DNA of 64,000 bases from Hyphomicrobium sp. Lineage in GTDB: Bacteria; Pseudomonadota; Alphaproteobacteria; Rhizobiales; Hyphomicrobiaceae. Below the pieces are notes generated by a model that saw nothing but the letters and a program-made list of their open reading frames with translations, was not told the origin of the DNA and ran no database searches. Shown piece after piece: positions 38,201-46,577 of the stretch. Every line of letters starts with the position of its first letter. Position 1 is the stretch's first letter. The position numbers and the translations under genes were made by a program. The stretch lies in NCBI GenBank assembly GCA_030148425.1, contig JASBTM010000003.1, positions 310,001 through 374,000 on the forward strand, written 5' to 3'.

Positions 38201-38553
38201 AGGAAGAATGCGCACGCGTCCTACACGGACGCGCAGCCAACACGCGCTGGATCGAAGGCCAGATGCGGCACGGATTTCGCGGCGGGGCGGAAATGGCGCA
38301 AAGCGTCGATGCTGCGTTTGCCTTCGCCGCGACGGCGGGTGCTGTCGATTCCGGGGGCTTCGAGCGGCTTTATGAAGCGTACCTCGGCGATCCGGCGGTT
38401 GCCGCGTTTCTGTCGCGCGAAAACCCGGAAGCGATGGCGGCCATGCGACGGCGCTTCGAGGATGCCATTGCACGCGGTTTATGGCAGCCTCGGCGCAACG
38501 ATCTCGAGGCTATCGCGGAGAAAGCTGACTCATCGCGAGAGGCGGCCGAATGA
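35284..38553 (+). CDS. cobN: Cobaltochelatase subunit CobN
   Basis: The large subunit of the ATP-dependent aerobic cobaltochelatase, which inserts Co2+ into hydrogenobyrinic acid a,c-diamide. The 1089-residue length is shorter than the ~1275 of P. denitrificans, but the BchH/CobN body is continuous. It includes [20 protein letters not shown] core, [18 protein letters not shown] [16 protein letters not shown], and [19 protein letters not shown] core. It overlaps cobW (1 nt) and cobG (4 nt). The AAA+ and VWA partners CobS and CobT are not in the window and must be elsewhere for activity. Confidence 0.95.
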   Translation: [1089 protein letters not shown]

Positions 38554-39821
38554 CGTCGCTGGCGCACCTCAGGAAGGGATGGTGTCCCGGAGCGCTTCGC
38601 CCGATGCGCTCGGGCGATGGACTGGTCGTGCGGGTTCGGCCGCGGGCCGGAGCTTTCTCATTGACTGCACTGCGTGAGATTTCAGCAATCGCGTCGCGGT
38701 TCGGTTCCGGCGAGATCGATCTGACCAATCGCGGCAATCTACAGCTTCGCGGCGTTTCGGAAGGGACGCTCGGGGCTACACTCCAGGTGCTCGACGAGGT
38801 CGGACTTCTCGATCGTTCGGCGGATGCGGAGGCTGTGCGCAACGTGATCGTCGATCCGCTGAGCGGACTCGATCCGGAAAAGTTCAACGTGCGCGATCTT
38901 GCTGCCGAATTCGAAAGCCTCCTCGTTCAGGATCATCGTTTCTGGGCGTTGCCCACAAAATTCGGCTTCAGTTTTTCGGGAAGCGCCGACACGCGCGTCG
39001 GAGGGCGAAGCACCGACATCATGATTTCGACGGACGCCGGCCGCTTCTTCATTCATCTCGATGGTTCGACCGATGCGCATTGCGAAGTGAGCCGCGACGA
39101 TGTTGTCGCTACCGCGCGGCGATTGGCGTCGGTTTTTGTCGAGATTACAGCTGAGGCCGACGACGTTCGGCGGATGCGCCACGCGGTGGCGGCCCTTGGG
39201 GCGTCGGCAATTTTCGCGATGGCTGGATTGCGGGTGTCGGACAACGTTCTTCCGTCTAAAGGCGACCGCCGCGTTTCCGTCGGATTGCTGGCGAGCAACG
39301 GAACGGCTTTTGCGGTGGGAATTGGGTTGCCGTTCGGGCGGACTTCCGCGGAACAGCTTTCGGGGCTTTGCGACGTGGCCAGTGCGGCGAACGTCGAATA
39401 TGTGCACACGAGCCCTCAGCGCGTTCTTTACTTTCCATTGACGAGTTCCGCCGATGGACTCGCGCTTCTGCGCAGCGCCGACTCATCTGGGCTGATTACA
39501 CGGAACGACGACATCCGTCTCATGATGGATGTCTGTCCGGGATCGCCCGCGTGCAAGAACGCCAACACGGACACCCGCAGGGATGCGCAGTACTTCGCCG
39601 ATACCTTCGGCGGATCTCTGGATGGTCGCTCGCTCCACATTTCAGGTTGCGAAAAGGGATGCGCTCGCCATACATCCGCAAGCTTCACGTTCGTCGGCCG
39701 CGGCGGACACTACGATTTGATCAGAAACGGCTCAGCGAGTTCAACGGACGTGCTTGAAACGGTAGAAGCAGACGGCATCGGCGCCGCGATTTCGCGCCTC
39801 ATCGCGGAGAGCGCGGCATGA
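38550..39821 (+). CDS. cobG: Precorrin-3B synthase
   Basis: An O2-dependent monooxygenase that contracts precursor chemistry by forming precorrin-3B, the hallmark of the aerobic pathway. The 423-residue protein is built as the sulfite/nitrite reductase family. It has two ferredoxin-like half-domains, and the [4Fe-4S]/siroheme-type cysteine motifs are visible in MDVCPGSPACKNANTDTR and HISGCEKGCARH. The N-terminus RKGWCPGALRPMRSGDGLVVR (core) is typical of CobG. Its start overlaps cobN by 4 nt (ATGA), and its stop overlaps cobH by 4 nt. Confidence 0.93.
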   Translation: MTSLAHLRKGWCPGALRPMRSGDGLVVRVRPRAGAFSLTALREISAIASRFGSGEIDLTNRGNLQLRGVSEGTLGATLQVLDEVGLLDRSADAEAVRNVIVDPLSGLDPEKFNVRDLAAEFESLLVQDHRFWALPTKFGFSFSGSADTRVGGRSTDIMISTDAGRFFIHLDGSTDAHCEVSRDDVVATARRLASVFVEITAEADDVRRMRHAVAALGASAIFAMAGLRVSDNVLPSKGDRRVSVGLLASNGTAFAVGIGLPFGRTSAEQLSGLCDVASAANVEYVHTSPQRVLYFPLTSSADGLALLRSADSSGLITRNDDIRLMMDVCPGSPACKNANTDTRRDAQYFADTFGGSLDGRSLHISGCEKGCARHTSASFTFVGRGGHYDLIRNGSASSTDVLETVEADGIGAAISRLIAESAA

Positions 39822-40447
39822 CGGTTCAGGATTATATTCGCGACGGCGCCGCCATCTACGCACGCTCATTTGCGATCATCCGGGCAGAGGCGGATCTCGC
39901 GGGGCTTTCGCCCGTGGAAGAGCGTGTGGCCGTGCGCATCATTCATGCGTGCGGAATGGTTGAGGTCGCGCGTGACATCGTGATGTCGGTGACGTTTGCG
40001 CGCGATGCGGAAGCTGCGCTCAGGGCAGGTGCGCCGATACTTTGCGATTCCATGATGGTCGCCGATGGCATCACGCGCGCGCGTCTGCCGGCGAAGAATT
40101 CCGTTGTTTGCACGTTGCGCGATCCGCGCGTTCCCGAGATTGCGGCAGAGATCGGCAATACGCGGACGGCTGCAGCGATGGAGCTTTGGCGGCCGCAGCT
40201 GGCCGGTTCCGTCGTGGTCGTCGGAAATGCGCCGACAGCGTTGTTTCGGTTGCTTGAGATGCTCGATGAAGGCGCGCCGAAGCCGGCAGCCGTGATCGGA
40301 ATGCCGGTCGGATTTGTCGGTGCAGCTGAATCCAAGGATGCTCTGGCCGCCGATGCGCGCGTTCCTTATGCCATTGTCAAAGGCCGGAAGGGCGGGAGCG
40401 CGATGGCCGCGGCGGCTATCAATGCGTTGGCGAGCGAGGCCGAATGA
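39818..40447 (+). CDS. cobH: Precorrin-8X methylmutase
   Basis: Moves the C11 methyl group to C12, giving hydrogenobyrinic acid. The 209 residues match the family length. The catalytic His lies in RIIHACGMVEVARD at H43, the same number as in P. denitrificans CobH. GNAPTALFRLLEML and PAAVIGMPVGFVGAAESK are conserved segments. The gene is joined to cobG and cobI by 4-nt ATGA overlaps, implying translational coupling. Confidence 0.96.
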   Translation: MTVQDYIRDGAAIYARSFAIIRAEADLAGLSPVEERVAVRIIHACGMVEVARDIVMSVTFARDAEAALRAGAPILCDSMMVADGITRARLPAKNSVVCTLRDPRVPEIAAEIGNTRTAAAMELWRPQLAGSVVVVGNAPTALFRLLEMLDEGAPKPAAVIGMPVGFVGAAESKDALAADARVPYAIVKGRKGGSAMAAAAINALASEAE

Positions 40448-41187
40448 GCGATATGAAGTCCGGCACGCTGTTCGGCGTCGGCCTAGGGCCTGGCGATCCG
40501 GAGCTGATGACGCTCAAGGCGGCGCGCGTTTTGAGCACTGCGCCCGTCGTCGCACATTTTCGCAAGTCTGGACGTGCGGGACATGCCCGGACAATTGCGA
40601 GCGCGCACATTCGCGCGGATGTCATCGAGGCCGCATTCGAATATCCGGTAACGACCGAGATCGATTTCCGCGAAGATGGTTATGTCTCGGCGATCCGCGC
40701 TTTTTACGAAGAAAGCGCAGCGTCGATTGCCGCGCATCTTCAAGGCGGCCGCGACGTGGCGCTGCTCTGCGAGGGCGATCCATTCTTCTACGGATCGTTC
40801 CTGCATATGTACGACCGTATCAAAACCGCGCACCCTGTATCGGTCATCCCGGGCATCACCGGCATGTCGGGTTGTTGGACCGCGGCGAACGCTCCGATCA
40901 CTTACGGCGATGACGTTATGACCGTACTGCCGGGGACGCTCGACAAAGAGGCCTTGGTCAAGCATTTGGCCCAAGCCGATGCAGCCGTCATCATGAAGGT
41001 CGGGCATAACATCGAGAAGATCAAAGAGGCGCTGCGCGCCGCAAGTCGCTTCGACGACGCGATCTATGTCGAACGCGGAACGATGCCCGGCGAGCACGTG
41101 GCGCGGCTGTCGGAGCTGGGTGAGTGCGCGGTGCCTTATTTTTCGATCATCTTGCTACCCGGCGGCCGGGGACGCAGAATCGCATGA
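40444..41187 (+). CDS. cobI: Precorrin-2 C20-methyltransferase
   Basis: Uses SAM to methylate C20 of precorrin-2, giving precorrin-3A. The 247-residue protein has the tetrapyrrole methylase fold: FGVGLGPGDPELMTLKAARV core at the N-terminus, the ALLCEGDPFFYGSFLHMYDR loop core, and SVIPGITGMSGCW. It overlaps cobH and cobJ by 4 nt each. It takes the product of the CobA half of the fused protein at 28786-30273. Confidence 0.95.
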   Translation: MSDMKSGTLFGVGLGPGDPELMTLKAARVLSTAPVVAHFRKSGRAGHARTIASAHIRADVIEAAFEYPVTTEIDFREDGYVSAIRAFYEESAASIAAHLQGGRDVALLCEGDPFFYGSFLHMYDRIKTAHPVSVIPGITGMSGCWTAANAPITYGDDVMTVLPGTLDKEALVKHLAQADAAVIMKVGHNIEKIKEALRAASRFDDAIYVERGTMPGEHVARLSELGECAVPYFSIILLPGGRGRRIA

Positions 41188-41942
41188 ACGGGCAGCTGAT
41201 CATCGTCGGGCTCGGGCCTGGTCCGCAAAATTGGGTCACACCCGCCGCGAGCGAAGCGGTGGGGGAAGCCGATGTAGTTCTCGGTTACGCGCCTTACGTC
41301 AACCGATTGACGCCGCGCACGGGGCAGATCTTTGAAGCGTCCGACAATCGCGAAGAGCTTGCCCGCGCGGAACGTGCGCTTGAGCTTGCCGCAAGCGGGC
41401 AGCGCGTCGTGGTCGTGTCGGGTGGAGATCCCGGCGTTTTCGCGATGGCGGCTGCGGTCTATGAGGCGGTAGAAAAAAATCCGGTGTCGGCGAGCAGCGT
41501 CGATATTCGTGTCGAGCCCGGCGTGACGGCGATGCTAGCGGCGGCGGCGCGGATCGGGGCACCGCTCGGCCATGACTTCTGCGCCATTTCTCTCTCGGAT
41601 AATTTGAAGTCGTGGGCGACGATCGAGAGGCGGCTGCGTCTCGCGGCTGAGGCCGATTTCGTTATTGCGCTCTACAACCCGGCCTCCAAGGCGCGCCCGG
41701 AGCAGATCAAGAAAGCATTTGAAATTCTGGCGACTGTGTTGCCGTCTGAAACGATCGTGGTGTTTGCCCGCGCTGTCGGCCGCGCCGATGAAGATGTGGA
41801 TGTCACGACGCTTGGGCGCGCTGCTGATGCGCTATGCGATATGCGAACTCTCGTCATGATCGGATCGCGGGCGACGCGGAAGGTGCAATCGGCGGATGGG
41901 CGCTCTTGGGTCTATACGCCAAGGTCGGAGCGCGAGCGATGA
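41184..41942 (+). CDS. cobJ: Precorrin-3B C17-methyltransferase
   Basis: Methylates C17 and promotes ring contraction to precorrin-4. I place the start at 41184 (MNGQLIIVGLGPGPQNWVTP), where the ATGA overlaps the cobI stop. A longer frame exists but would run inside cobI. The 252 residues include VVSGGDPGVFAMAAAVYEAV core, DIRVEPGVTAMLAAAARIGAP core, HDFCAISLSDNLKSWATIE and FVIALYNPASKARPEQI. The last 31 nt overlap the 3' end of the convergent cobK gene. It is probably the final gene of the riboswitch operon. Confidence 0.95.
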   Translation: MNGQLIIVGLGPGPQNWVTPAASEAVGEADVVLGYAPYVNRLTPRTGQIFEASDNREELARAERALELAASGQRVVVVSGGDPGVFAMAAAVYEAVEKNPVSASSVDIRVEPGVTAMLAAAARIGAPLGHDFCAISLSDNLKSWATIERRLRLAAEADFVIALYNPASKARPEQIKKAFEILATVLPSETIVVFARAVGRADEDVDVTTLGRAADALCDMRTLVMIGSRATRKVQSADGRSWVYTPRSERER

Positions 41943-42700
41943 TGCTTGTCGATCCAGGCCAGCGCTTCGTTCGCGGTGGCGACCGTTGTTCGGGCGGGAA
42001 GTGCGGGACGGCGGATCATATGCACCGTGATGCCGAGCTGACGCGCCGCTTCGATTTTCGAATAAGCAGCGCTTCCTCCCGCGTTCTTCGAAAGAACGTG
42101 GCGGATATTGTAATCGGCGAAGAGGCGAGCATCGTCACCGGTGCAGAAAGGCCCGCGCGACGCGATGATCTCGGCGTGTGCGAGGGCAGCGGGGCACTCC
42201 AGCGGATCGACGACGCGGATCAGGTATCGATGCTGCGGCGCGCGGCAAAGCGCATCGATGGCCTGACGGCCCAAACCGGAAAAGATGTCCTGAGGTTCTT
42301 CCGGGAGCGCCGAAACGGCGGCCTCGATGCTATCGTGCTCGATCCAGTCGTCATCGGCAACACGGGTCCACGGCGGCCGTTCGATCGCGAGCAAAGGCAC
42401 GCCGCTGGCCTGAGATGCTGCGATGGCGTTCGTGCTGATGCGCGCCGCGAACGGGTGCGTGGCATCGATAACGAGATTAACTGCTTCCTGCTGCAAGTAG
42501 GCGCTGAGACCTTCCACGCCGCCGAAGCCGCCGACGCGTGTCGTGAGAGGGCTTTCCGCCGGCTGTGCCGTGCGACCGGCGAGAGACAGAACGGCTTTTA
42601 TACTGCCCATGCGCGAGAGACGCTCGGCAAGGGCCGTCGCTTCGGTCGTGCCGCCGAGAAGAAGGATGCGCAATGGACTGTTGCTCTTCGCCACTGTCAT
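41912..42700 (-). CDS. cobK: Precorrin-6A reductase
   Basis: NADPH-dependent reduction of precorrin-6A to precorrin-6B. From ATG 42700 (MTVAKSNSPLRILLLGGTTEA) it has 262 residues with the Rossmann start GGTTEATALAERL, VIDATHPFAARISTNA, and a late GSAAYSKIEAARQLGI. A TTG 9 nt upstream is an alternative start; neither has a strong ribosome site. It is the only gene of the block on the minus strand, between cobJ (31-nt 3' overlap) and cobL (14-bp divergent gap). The inversion means it needs its own promoter inside the cobL coding region. Confidence 0.93.
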   Translation of the reverse strand: MTVAKSNSPLRILLLGGTTEATALAERLSRMGSIKAVLSLAGRTAQPAESPLTTRVGGFGGVEGLSAYLQQEAVNLVIDATHPFAARISTNAIAASQASGVPLLAIERPPWTRVADDDWIEHDSIEAAVSALPEEPQDIFSGLGRQAIDALCRAPQHRYLIRVVDPLECPAALAHAEIIASRGPFCTGDDARLFADYNIRHVLSKNAGGSAAYSKIEAARQLGITVHMIRRPALPARTTVATANEALAWIDKHHRSRSDLGV

Positions 42701-42714
42701 GAGAGCCAAATGCC

Positions 42715-43938
42715 ATGATCGAGCGGTGGTTGTCCATCATCGGGATCGGTGAAGACGGGCGCGCGGGGCTGAGCGCCTCGGCAAATTGCTTGATCGACGG
42801 GGCTGAGCTTGTTGTCGGCGGGCGACGGCATCTCGATCTCGTCGGCGATACGCGCGGCGTCAAGGCCGAGTGGGAAAAACCGCTCGAAGCCACGGCGACG
42901 ACGATATTGGCGCGGCGCGGCACGCCGGTTACGGTGCTCGTTTCGGGCGATCCGTTTTGGTTCGGAGCCGGGGCGACGCTCGCACGGTCCATTCCGCTCG
43001 AGGAGATGCTGATCGTTCCGTCGCCGTCGAGCTTCTCGATCGCGGCGTCTCGTCTTGGGTGGTCATTGCAGGAGGTGACGACGCTTGGCCTCAACATGCC
43101 GGGGTTTACTCCGCTCGTTCGCAGGCATCTGCACAACGGGCGGCGTATTCTGGCGTTGTCGTTGAATAGCGGCACGCCGAGCGAGTTGGCGGCGGTGTTG
43201 ACGGCGGCGGGTTTCGGGCCGAGCGAAATCATCGTGATGGAAGCGCTCGGAGGCGGCCGCGAGCGCATCCGCAGGGCAAAAGCACAAGCCTTCGATCTTG
43301 CTGATATCGATCCGCTGAATATCATCGGCATCGATGTCGTCGCGGCCCCCGATGCGCGTCCGATTGCCTACAGTGCGGGCTTGCCGGACAGTTACCTCGA
43401 GAACGACGGGCAGCTGACAAAACGCGAGATCCGCGCCGTTACGCTTTCGTCGCTCGCTCCAGGTGCCGGTGAGCTGCTCTGGGACATCGGCGCGGGCAGT
43501 GGTTCTATTGGGATCGAATGGATGCTGTCGCACCCGGCGAACAGGGCCATCGGCATCGAACGCGATGAGGTGCGAGGCGCGCGTGCGAGGCGCAATGCCC
43601 TTGCCCTCGGCGTGCCCCATCTCGATATTCAAATCGGTTCGGCGCCCGAAGCGCTTCAGCGATTGCCGCAACCGGATGCGGTTTTTATAGGCTGCGGAAC
43701 CGCTGGCGGAAAAGTCATTGATGCCTGTTGGGCGGCGCTGAAGCCTGGAGGCCGGATCGTGGCCAATGCCGTGACGATCGAGTCTGAACTTGGCTTGCTC
43801 GCGGCATATCACGGGCACGGCGGGAGCTTGACGCGGTTGAGCGTCGAACGCGCCGAGCCGGTAGGGTCGCTGACGGCGTGGCGGCCCGCATTGCCGGTCA
43901 TGCAGTGGGTCGCAAAGAAACCGGTGACTGCATCATGA
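42715..43938 (+). CDS. cobL: Precorrin-6Y C5,15-methyltransferase (decarboxylating)
   Basis: A bifunctional enzyme (CbiE-CbiT fusion) that methylates C5 and C15 and decarboxylates the C12 acetate side chain. Of 407 residues, ~1-210 form the tetrapyrrole methylase (SIIGIGEDGRAGLS, LVSGDPFWFGAGATLA). Residues ~225-407 form the CbiT-like class I methyltransferase with LLWDIGAGSGSIGIEWML and VFIGCGTAGGKVIDACWAAL core. It is the first gene of the second plus-strand block cobL-cobE-cobM-cobB, and its stop overlaps cobE by 4 nt. Confidence 0.96.
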   Translation: MIERWLSIIGIGEDGRAGLSASANCLIDGAELVVGGRRHLDLVGDTRGVKAEWEKPLEATATTILARRGTPVTVLVSGDPFWFGAGATLARSIPLEEMLIVPSPSSFSIAASRLGWSLQEVTTLGLNMPGFTPLVRRHLHNGRRILALSLNSGTPSELAAVLTAAGFGPSEIIVMEALGGGRERIRRAKAQAFDLADIDPLNIIGIDVVAAPDARPIAYSAGLPDSYLENDGQLTKREIRAVTLSSLAPGAGELLWDIGAGSGSIGIEWMLSHPANRAIGIERDEVRGARARRNALALGVPHLDIQIGSAPEALQRLPQPDAVFIGCGTAGGKVIDACWAALKPGGRIVANAVTIESELGLLAAYHGHGGSLTRLSVERAEPVGSLTAWRPALPVMQWVAKKPVTAS

Positions 43939-44321
43939 TCGTCGTCGGAATAGGCGCCAACAGTCGCGCACATGCGCATGATTTTGAGACGGCGCTTGCC
44001 GAAGCGATGCTCGGCGCCGGTGGATGCGATGCGGTCGCAACCTTCGAGGCGGCAATTTTTGCAAACCATGTGCGAGACGCGGCCAAGAAGGAATCGTTGG
44101 TTTATAGGCCGGTATCTCTTGATGCACTACGTGAGAGAAGCGCCGACTGCCTGACGCGCTCGGAGCGGACGCTTACACTCTTTGGCGTTGCGTCGATTGC
44201 GGAAGCGGCGGCACTCGCAGGGGCAGGGCGCGGCTCACATTTGACGATGCCGCGCCGTATCGTCGGCAACATCACCATCGCCGCCGCACAGTCGGCTAGC
44301 GGGCAGGGGCGAAGACCATGA
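43935..44321 (+). CDS. cobE: Cobalamin biosynthesis protein CobE (CbiG C-terminal-like)
   Basis: A small protein required for cobalamin synthesis whose exact step is not settled; it corresponds to the C-terminal domain of CbiG. The start at 43935 uses ATGA overlapping cobL. The 128 residues begin [20 protein letters not shown], end with [19 protein letters not shown], and include the Ser/Glu-type [13 protein letters not shown] segment. A longer frame from 43878 would lie within cobL. It is coupled to cobM by a 4-nt overlap. Confidence 0.9.
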   Translation: MIVVGIGANSRAHAHDFETALAEAMLGAGGCDAVATFEAAIFANHVRDAAKKESLVYRPVSLDALRERSADCLTRSERTLTLFGVASIAEAAALAGAGRGSHLTMPRRIVGNITIAAAQSASGQGRRP

Positions 44322-45076
44322 CGGTGCATTTCATCGGAGCGGGTCCGGGCGCGGCTGATCTTATAACAGTGCGCGGCCGCGATCTCATCGCCAAATGTCC
44401 CGTCTGCCTTTATGCCGGTTCGCTCGTGCCGGAGGCATTGCTATCGCATTGCCCGCCCGCAGCCGAGATCGTCGATACCGCGCCGATGGCGCTCGACGAG
44501 ATCGTAGCGCGTATTGAAAAAGCGACGCACGAAGGGAAGGATGTGGCGCGGCTCCATTCCGGCGATCTTTCGATCTGGAGCGCGCTTGGCGAGCAGTTAC
44601 GCCGTCTCGAACAGCTCGGCATTCCATATACGATCACGCCGGGCGTTCCCTCGTTCGCCGCGGCGGCAGCGGCGCTCGGTCGCGAGCTGACATTGCCAGA
44701 ACTGGCGCAATCCGTGGTTCTGACGCGGACGTCGGGACGAGCTTCCGCGATGCCTGAAACAGAACAACTCGAGGCGTTCGCTGCGACCCGGTCCACGCTC
44801 GCGATCCATCTTTCGATCCACGTCATCGAGGATGTCGTGCGCAGGGTGCTGCCTTACTACGGTGCGGATTGTCCGGTGGCTGTCGTTTACCGGGCGACGT
44901 GGCCGGAGGAGCAGGTCATTCGCGGCACGCTCGACACGATCGTTTCGCAACTCTCCGAAGCGCGGCCGGAGCGGACAGCGTTGATCCTCATCGGCGAAGC
45001 GTTGGGGCGCGATGATTTCCGCGAAAGCGCACTTTACAGCGTCGAGTACCGCCGTCGCTTTCGGGGCGGGGCGTAA
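44318..45076 (+). CDS. cobM: Precorrin-4 C11-methyltransferase
   Basis: Methylates C11 of precorrin-4 to give precorrin-5. The 252 residues show the expected tetrapyrrole methylase motifs: [21 protein letters not shown] core, [51 protein letters not shown] and [13 protein letters not shown]. In the pathway the next step would be CobF (C1 methylation, loss of acetate), for which no gene is present nearby. The stop overlaps the cobB start by 1 nt. Confidence 0.95.
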   Translation: MTVHFIGAGPGAADLITVRGRDLIAKCPVCLYAGSLVPEALLSHCPPAAEIVDTAPMALDEIVARIEKATHEGKDVARLHSGDLSIWSALGEQLRRLEQLGIPYTITPGVPSFAAAAAALGRELTLPELAQSVVLTRTSGRASAMPETEQLEAFAATRSTLAIHLSIHVIEDVVRRVLPYYGADCPVAVVYRATWPEEQVIRGTLDTIVSQLSEARPERTALILIGEALGRDDFRESALYSVEYRRRFRGGA

Positions 45077-46398
45077 TGTCGGGAGCGCTGGCATTGCCGC
45101 GCGGGATCATGATCGCGGGGCCGCGTTCGGGCTCCGGAAAAACGACGGTGACGCTGGGACTGCTGCGTGCGCTGTTGCTGCGGGGCTTATCGGTTCAACC
45201 CTTCAAGTGCGGCCCCGATTACATCGACCCGGCGTTTCACGCGGTCGCGGCGACGCGTGCCTCTTTCAATATCGATAGCTGGGCGATGCGATGGGAGACC
45301 GCTGCGTCCATCTTGACGGAAAACGCCAGCGGGGCGGACGTCGTCGTATGCGAAGCCCTGATGGGCCTGTTCGATGGAGTCGCTCGCGCAGGTCATTGGG
45401 GAAATGGCGCGAGTTCCGATATCGCGGCCAAGACCGGTTGGCCGGTCATTCTTGTGCTCGACGTTTCCGGGCAATCGCAAACGGCCGCGGCGGTAGCTCG
45501 CGGCTTCCGAGGTTTTCGCGAAGGTGTTGCGATTGCTGGTGTCATCTTGAACCGCACCGGAAGCGATCGGCATATTCGTTTTGCGCGAGACGCGCTGGAA
45601 GATGCGGGTATTCCGGTCGTCGGCGCCTTACCGCGCGAGACGGCGGTCGTTCTACCCGAGAGATATCTTGGTCTCGTTCAAGCTGAGGAAACGGCGGAGA
45701 TCGAAAGCCGTCTCAATGCGCTTGCGGCTTTCGTCGAGGCCAATGTCGATATCGACAGGCTTTTGAGCTTTGCGTCGGCTGGCCATATCCCCACGAATTC
45801 TCGCCGGATTATTCGCCCGCCAGGGCAACGTATCGCTTTGGCGCGAGATGCGGCTTTCTCGTTCGTCTATCCGCATGTGATCACGAGTTGGCGAATGGCA
45901 GGAGCGGAGATAATCCCGTTTTCGCCTCTTGCAGATGAAGAGCCGGATCCGGACGCAGACGTCGTCTGGCTGCCAGGAGGCTATCCCGAACTCCATGCTG
46001 GCGCGCTCGCCAATGCTCGGCGCTTCAAGTCCGCGATGTCCAGGTTCGCTCAGTCACGTCCCGTTCATGGGGAATGTGGTGGGTACATGACCCTTGGAGC
46101 TGGCCTCGTCGATGCAGACGGGGTGAGCCATGAAATGATCGGACTTTTGGGTCTCGAGACGTCTTTTGCGGTGCGGAAGATGAACTTGGGGTACCGAAGC
46201 GCGGAACTTCTGGAGAGTTGTCCGCTGGGTTCGCCCGGCGAATGCCTGTCCGGCCATGAATTTCATTACGCGAAAATAATCGCCTCTCCCGATGCGGCGC
46301 TATTTAAATTGAAGAATTCGGACGGAGAATTGTTACAGGACGGGGGCAGCAGCCGTGGTCTTGTAACCGGCTCATTTTTTCATTTTATCGATAAATGA
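45076..46398 (+). CDS. cobB: Hydrogenobyrinic acid a,c-diamide synthase
   Basis: Glutamine-dependent amidation of the a and c side chains, before cobalt insertion in the aerobic route. The 440-residue protein has an N-terminal P-loop ATPase domain (IMIAGPRSGSGKTTVTLGLL, FKCGPDYIDPAFH) and a C-terminal class I glutaminase domain. The catalytic Cys lies in RPVHGECGGYMTLG and a His in LSGHEFHYA. It is last gene of the cobL-cobE-cobM-cobB block. About 180 bp then separate it from nepR. Confidence 0.95.
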   Translation: MSGALALPRGIMIAGPRSGSGKTTVTLGLLRALLLRGLSVQPFKCGPDYIDPAFHAVAATRASFNIDSWAMRWETAASILTENASGADVVVCEALMGLFDGVARAGHWGNGASSDIAAKTGWPVILVLDVSGQSQTAAAVARGFRGFREGVAIAGVILNRTGSDRHIRFARDALEDAGIPVVGALPRETAVVLPERYLGLVQAEETAEIESRLNALAAFVEANVDIDRLLSFASAGHIPTNSRRIIRPPGQRIALARDAAFSFVYPHVITSWRMAGAEIIPFSPLADEEPDPDADVVWLPGGYPELHAGALANARRFKSAMSRFAQSRPVHGECGGYMTLGAGLVDADGVSHEMIGLLGLETSFAVRKMNLGYRSAELLESCPLGSPGECLSGHEFHYAKIIASPDAALFKLKNSDGELLQDGGSSRGLVTGSFFHFIDK

Positions 46399-46521
46399 GC
46401 TGTCGCCCGGGAAAAGCATTAGATTATCGATAGGGGCGACTACTAGCCTCAATACAACGTTCTGAGGGGTGAGGCGGAACTTTTTCAGACGCTTGCGCAT
46501 TTATGTCTGGAAGGTTCGTCG

Positions 46522-46546
46522 GGAACCCTGAGTACGAGAAGAAGTT
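46522..46546 (+). promoter_or_regulatory. Sigma-EcfG-type promoter upstream of nepR
   Basis: GGAAC (46522-46526), 16 nt, then AGTT (46543-46546), against the sigma-EcfG consensus GGAAC-N16/17-CGTT. Predicted transcription would begin ~10 nt downstream and give a ~25-nt leader before nepR. It fits the known positive autoregulation of nepR-ecfG operons. Confidence 0.75.
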
Positions 46547-46577
46547 AATCGGAATCGGTCAATAAGGTCTTTGTACG

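Noticed and set aside
46476..46480. A further GGAAC upstream of nepR
   Set aside because: No GTT-type -10 element follows at 16 or 17 nt; the GGAAC at 46522 fits much better.
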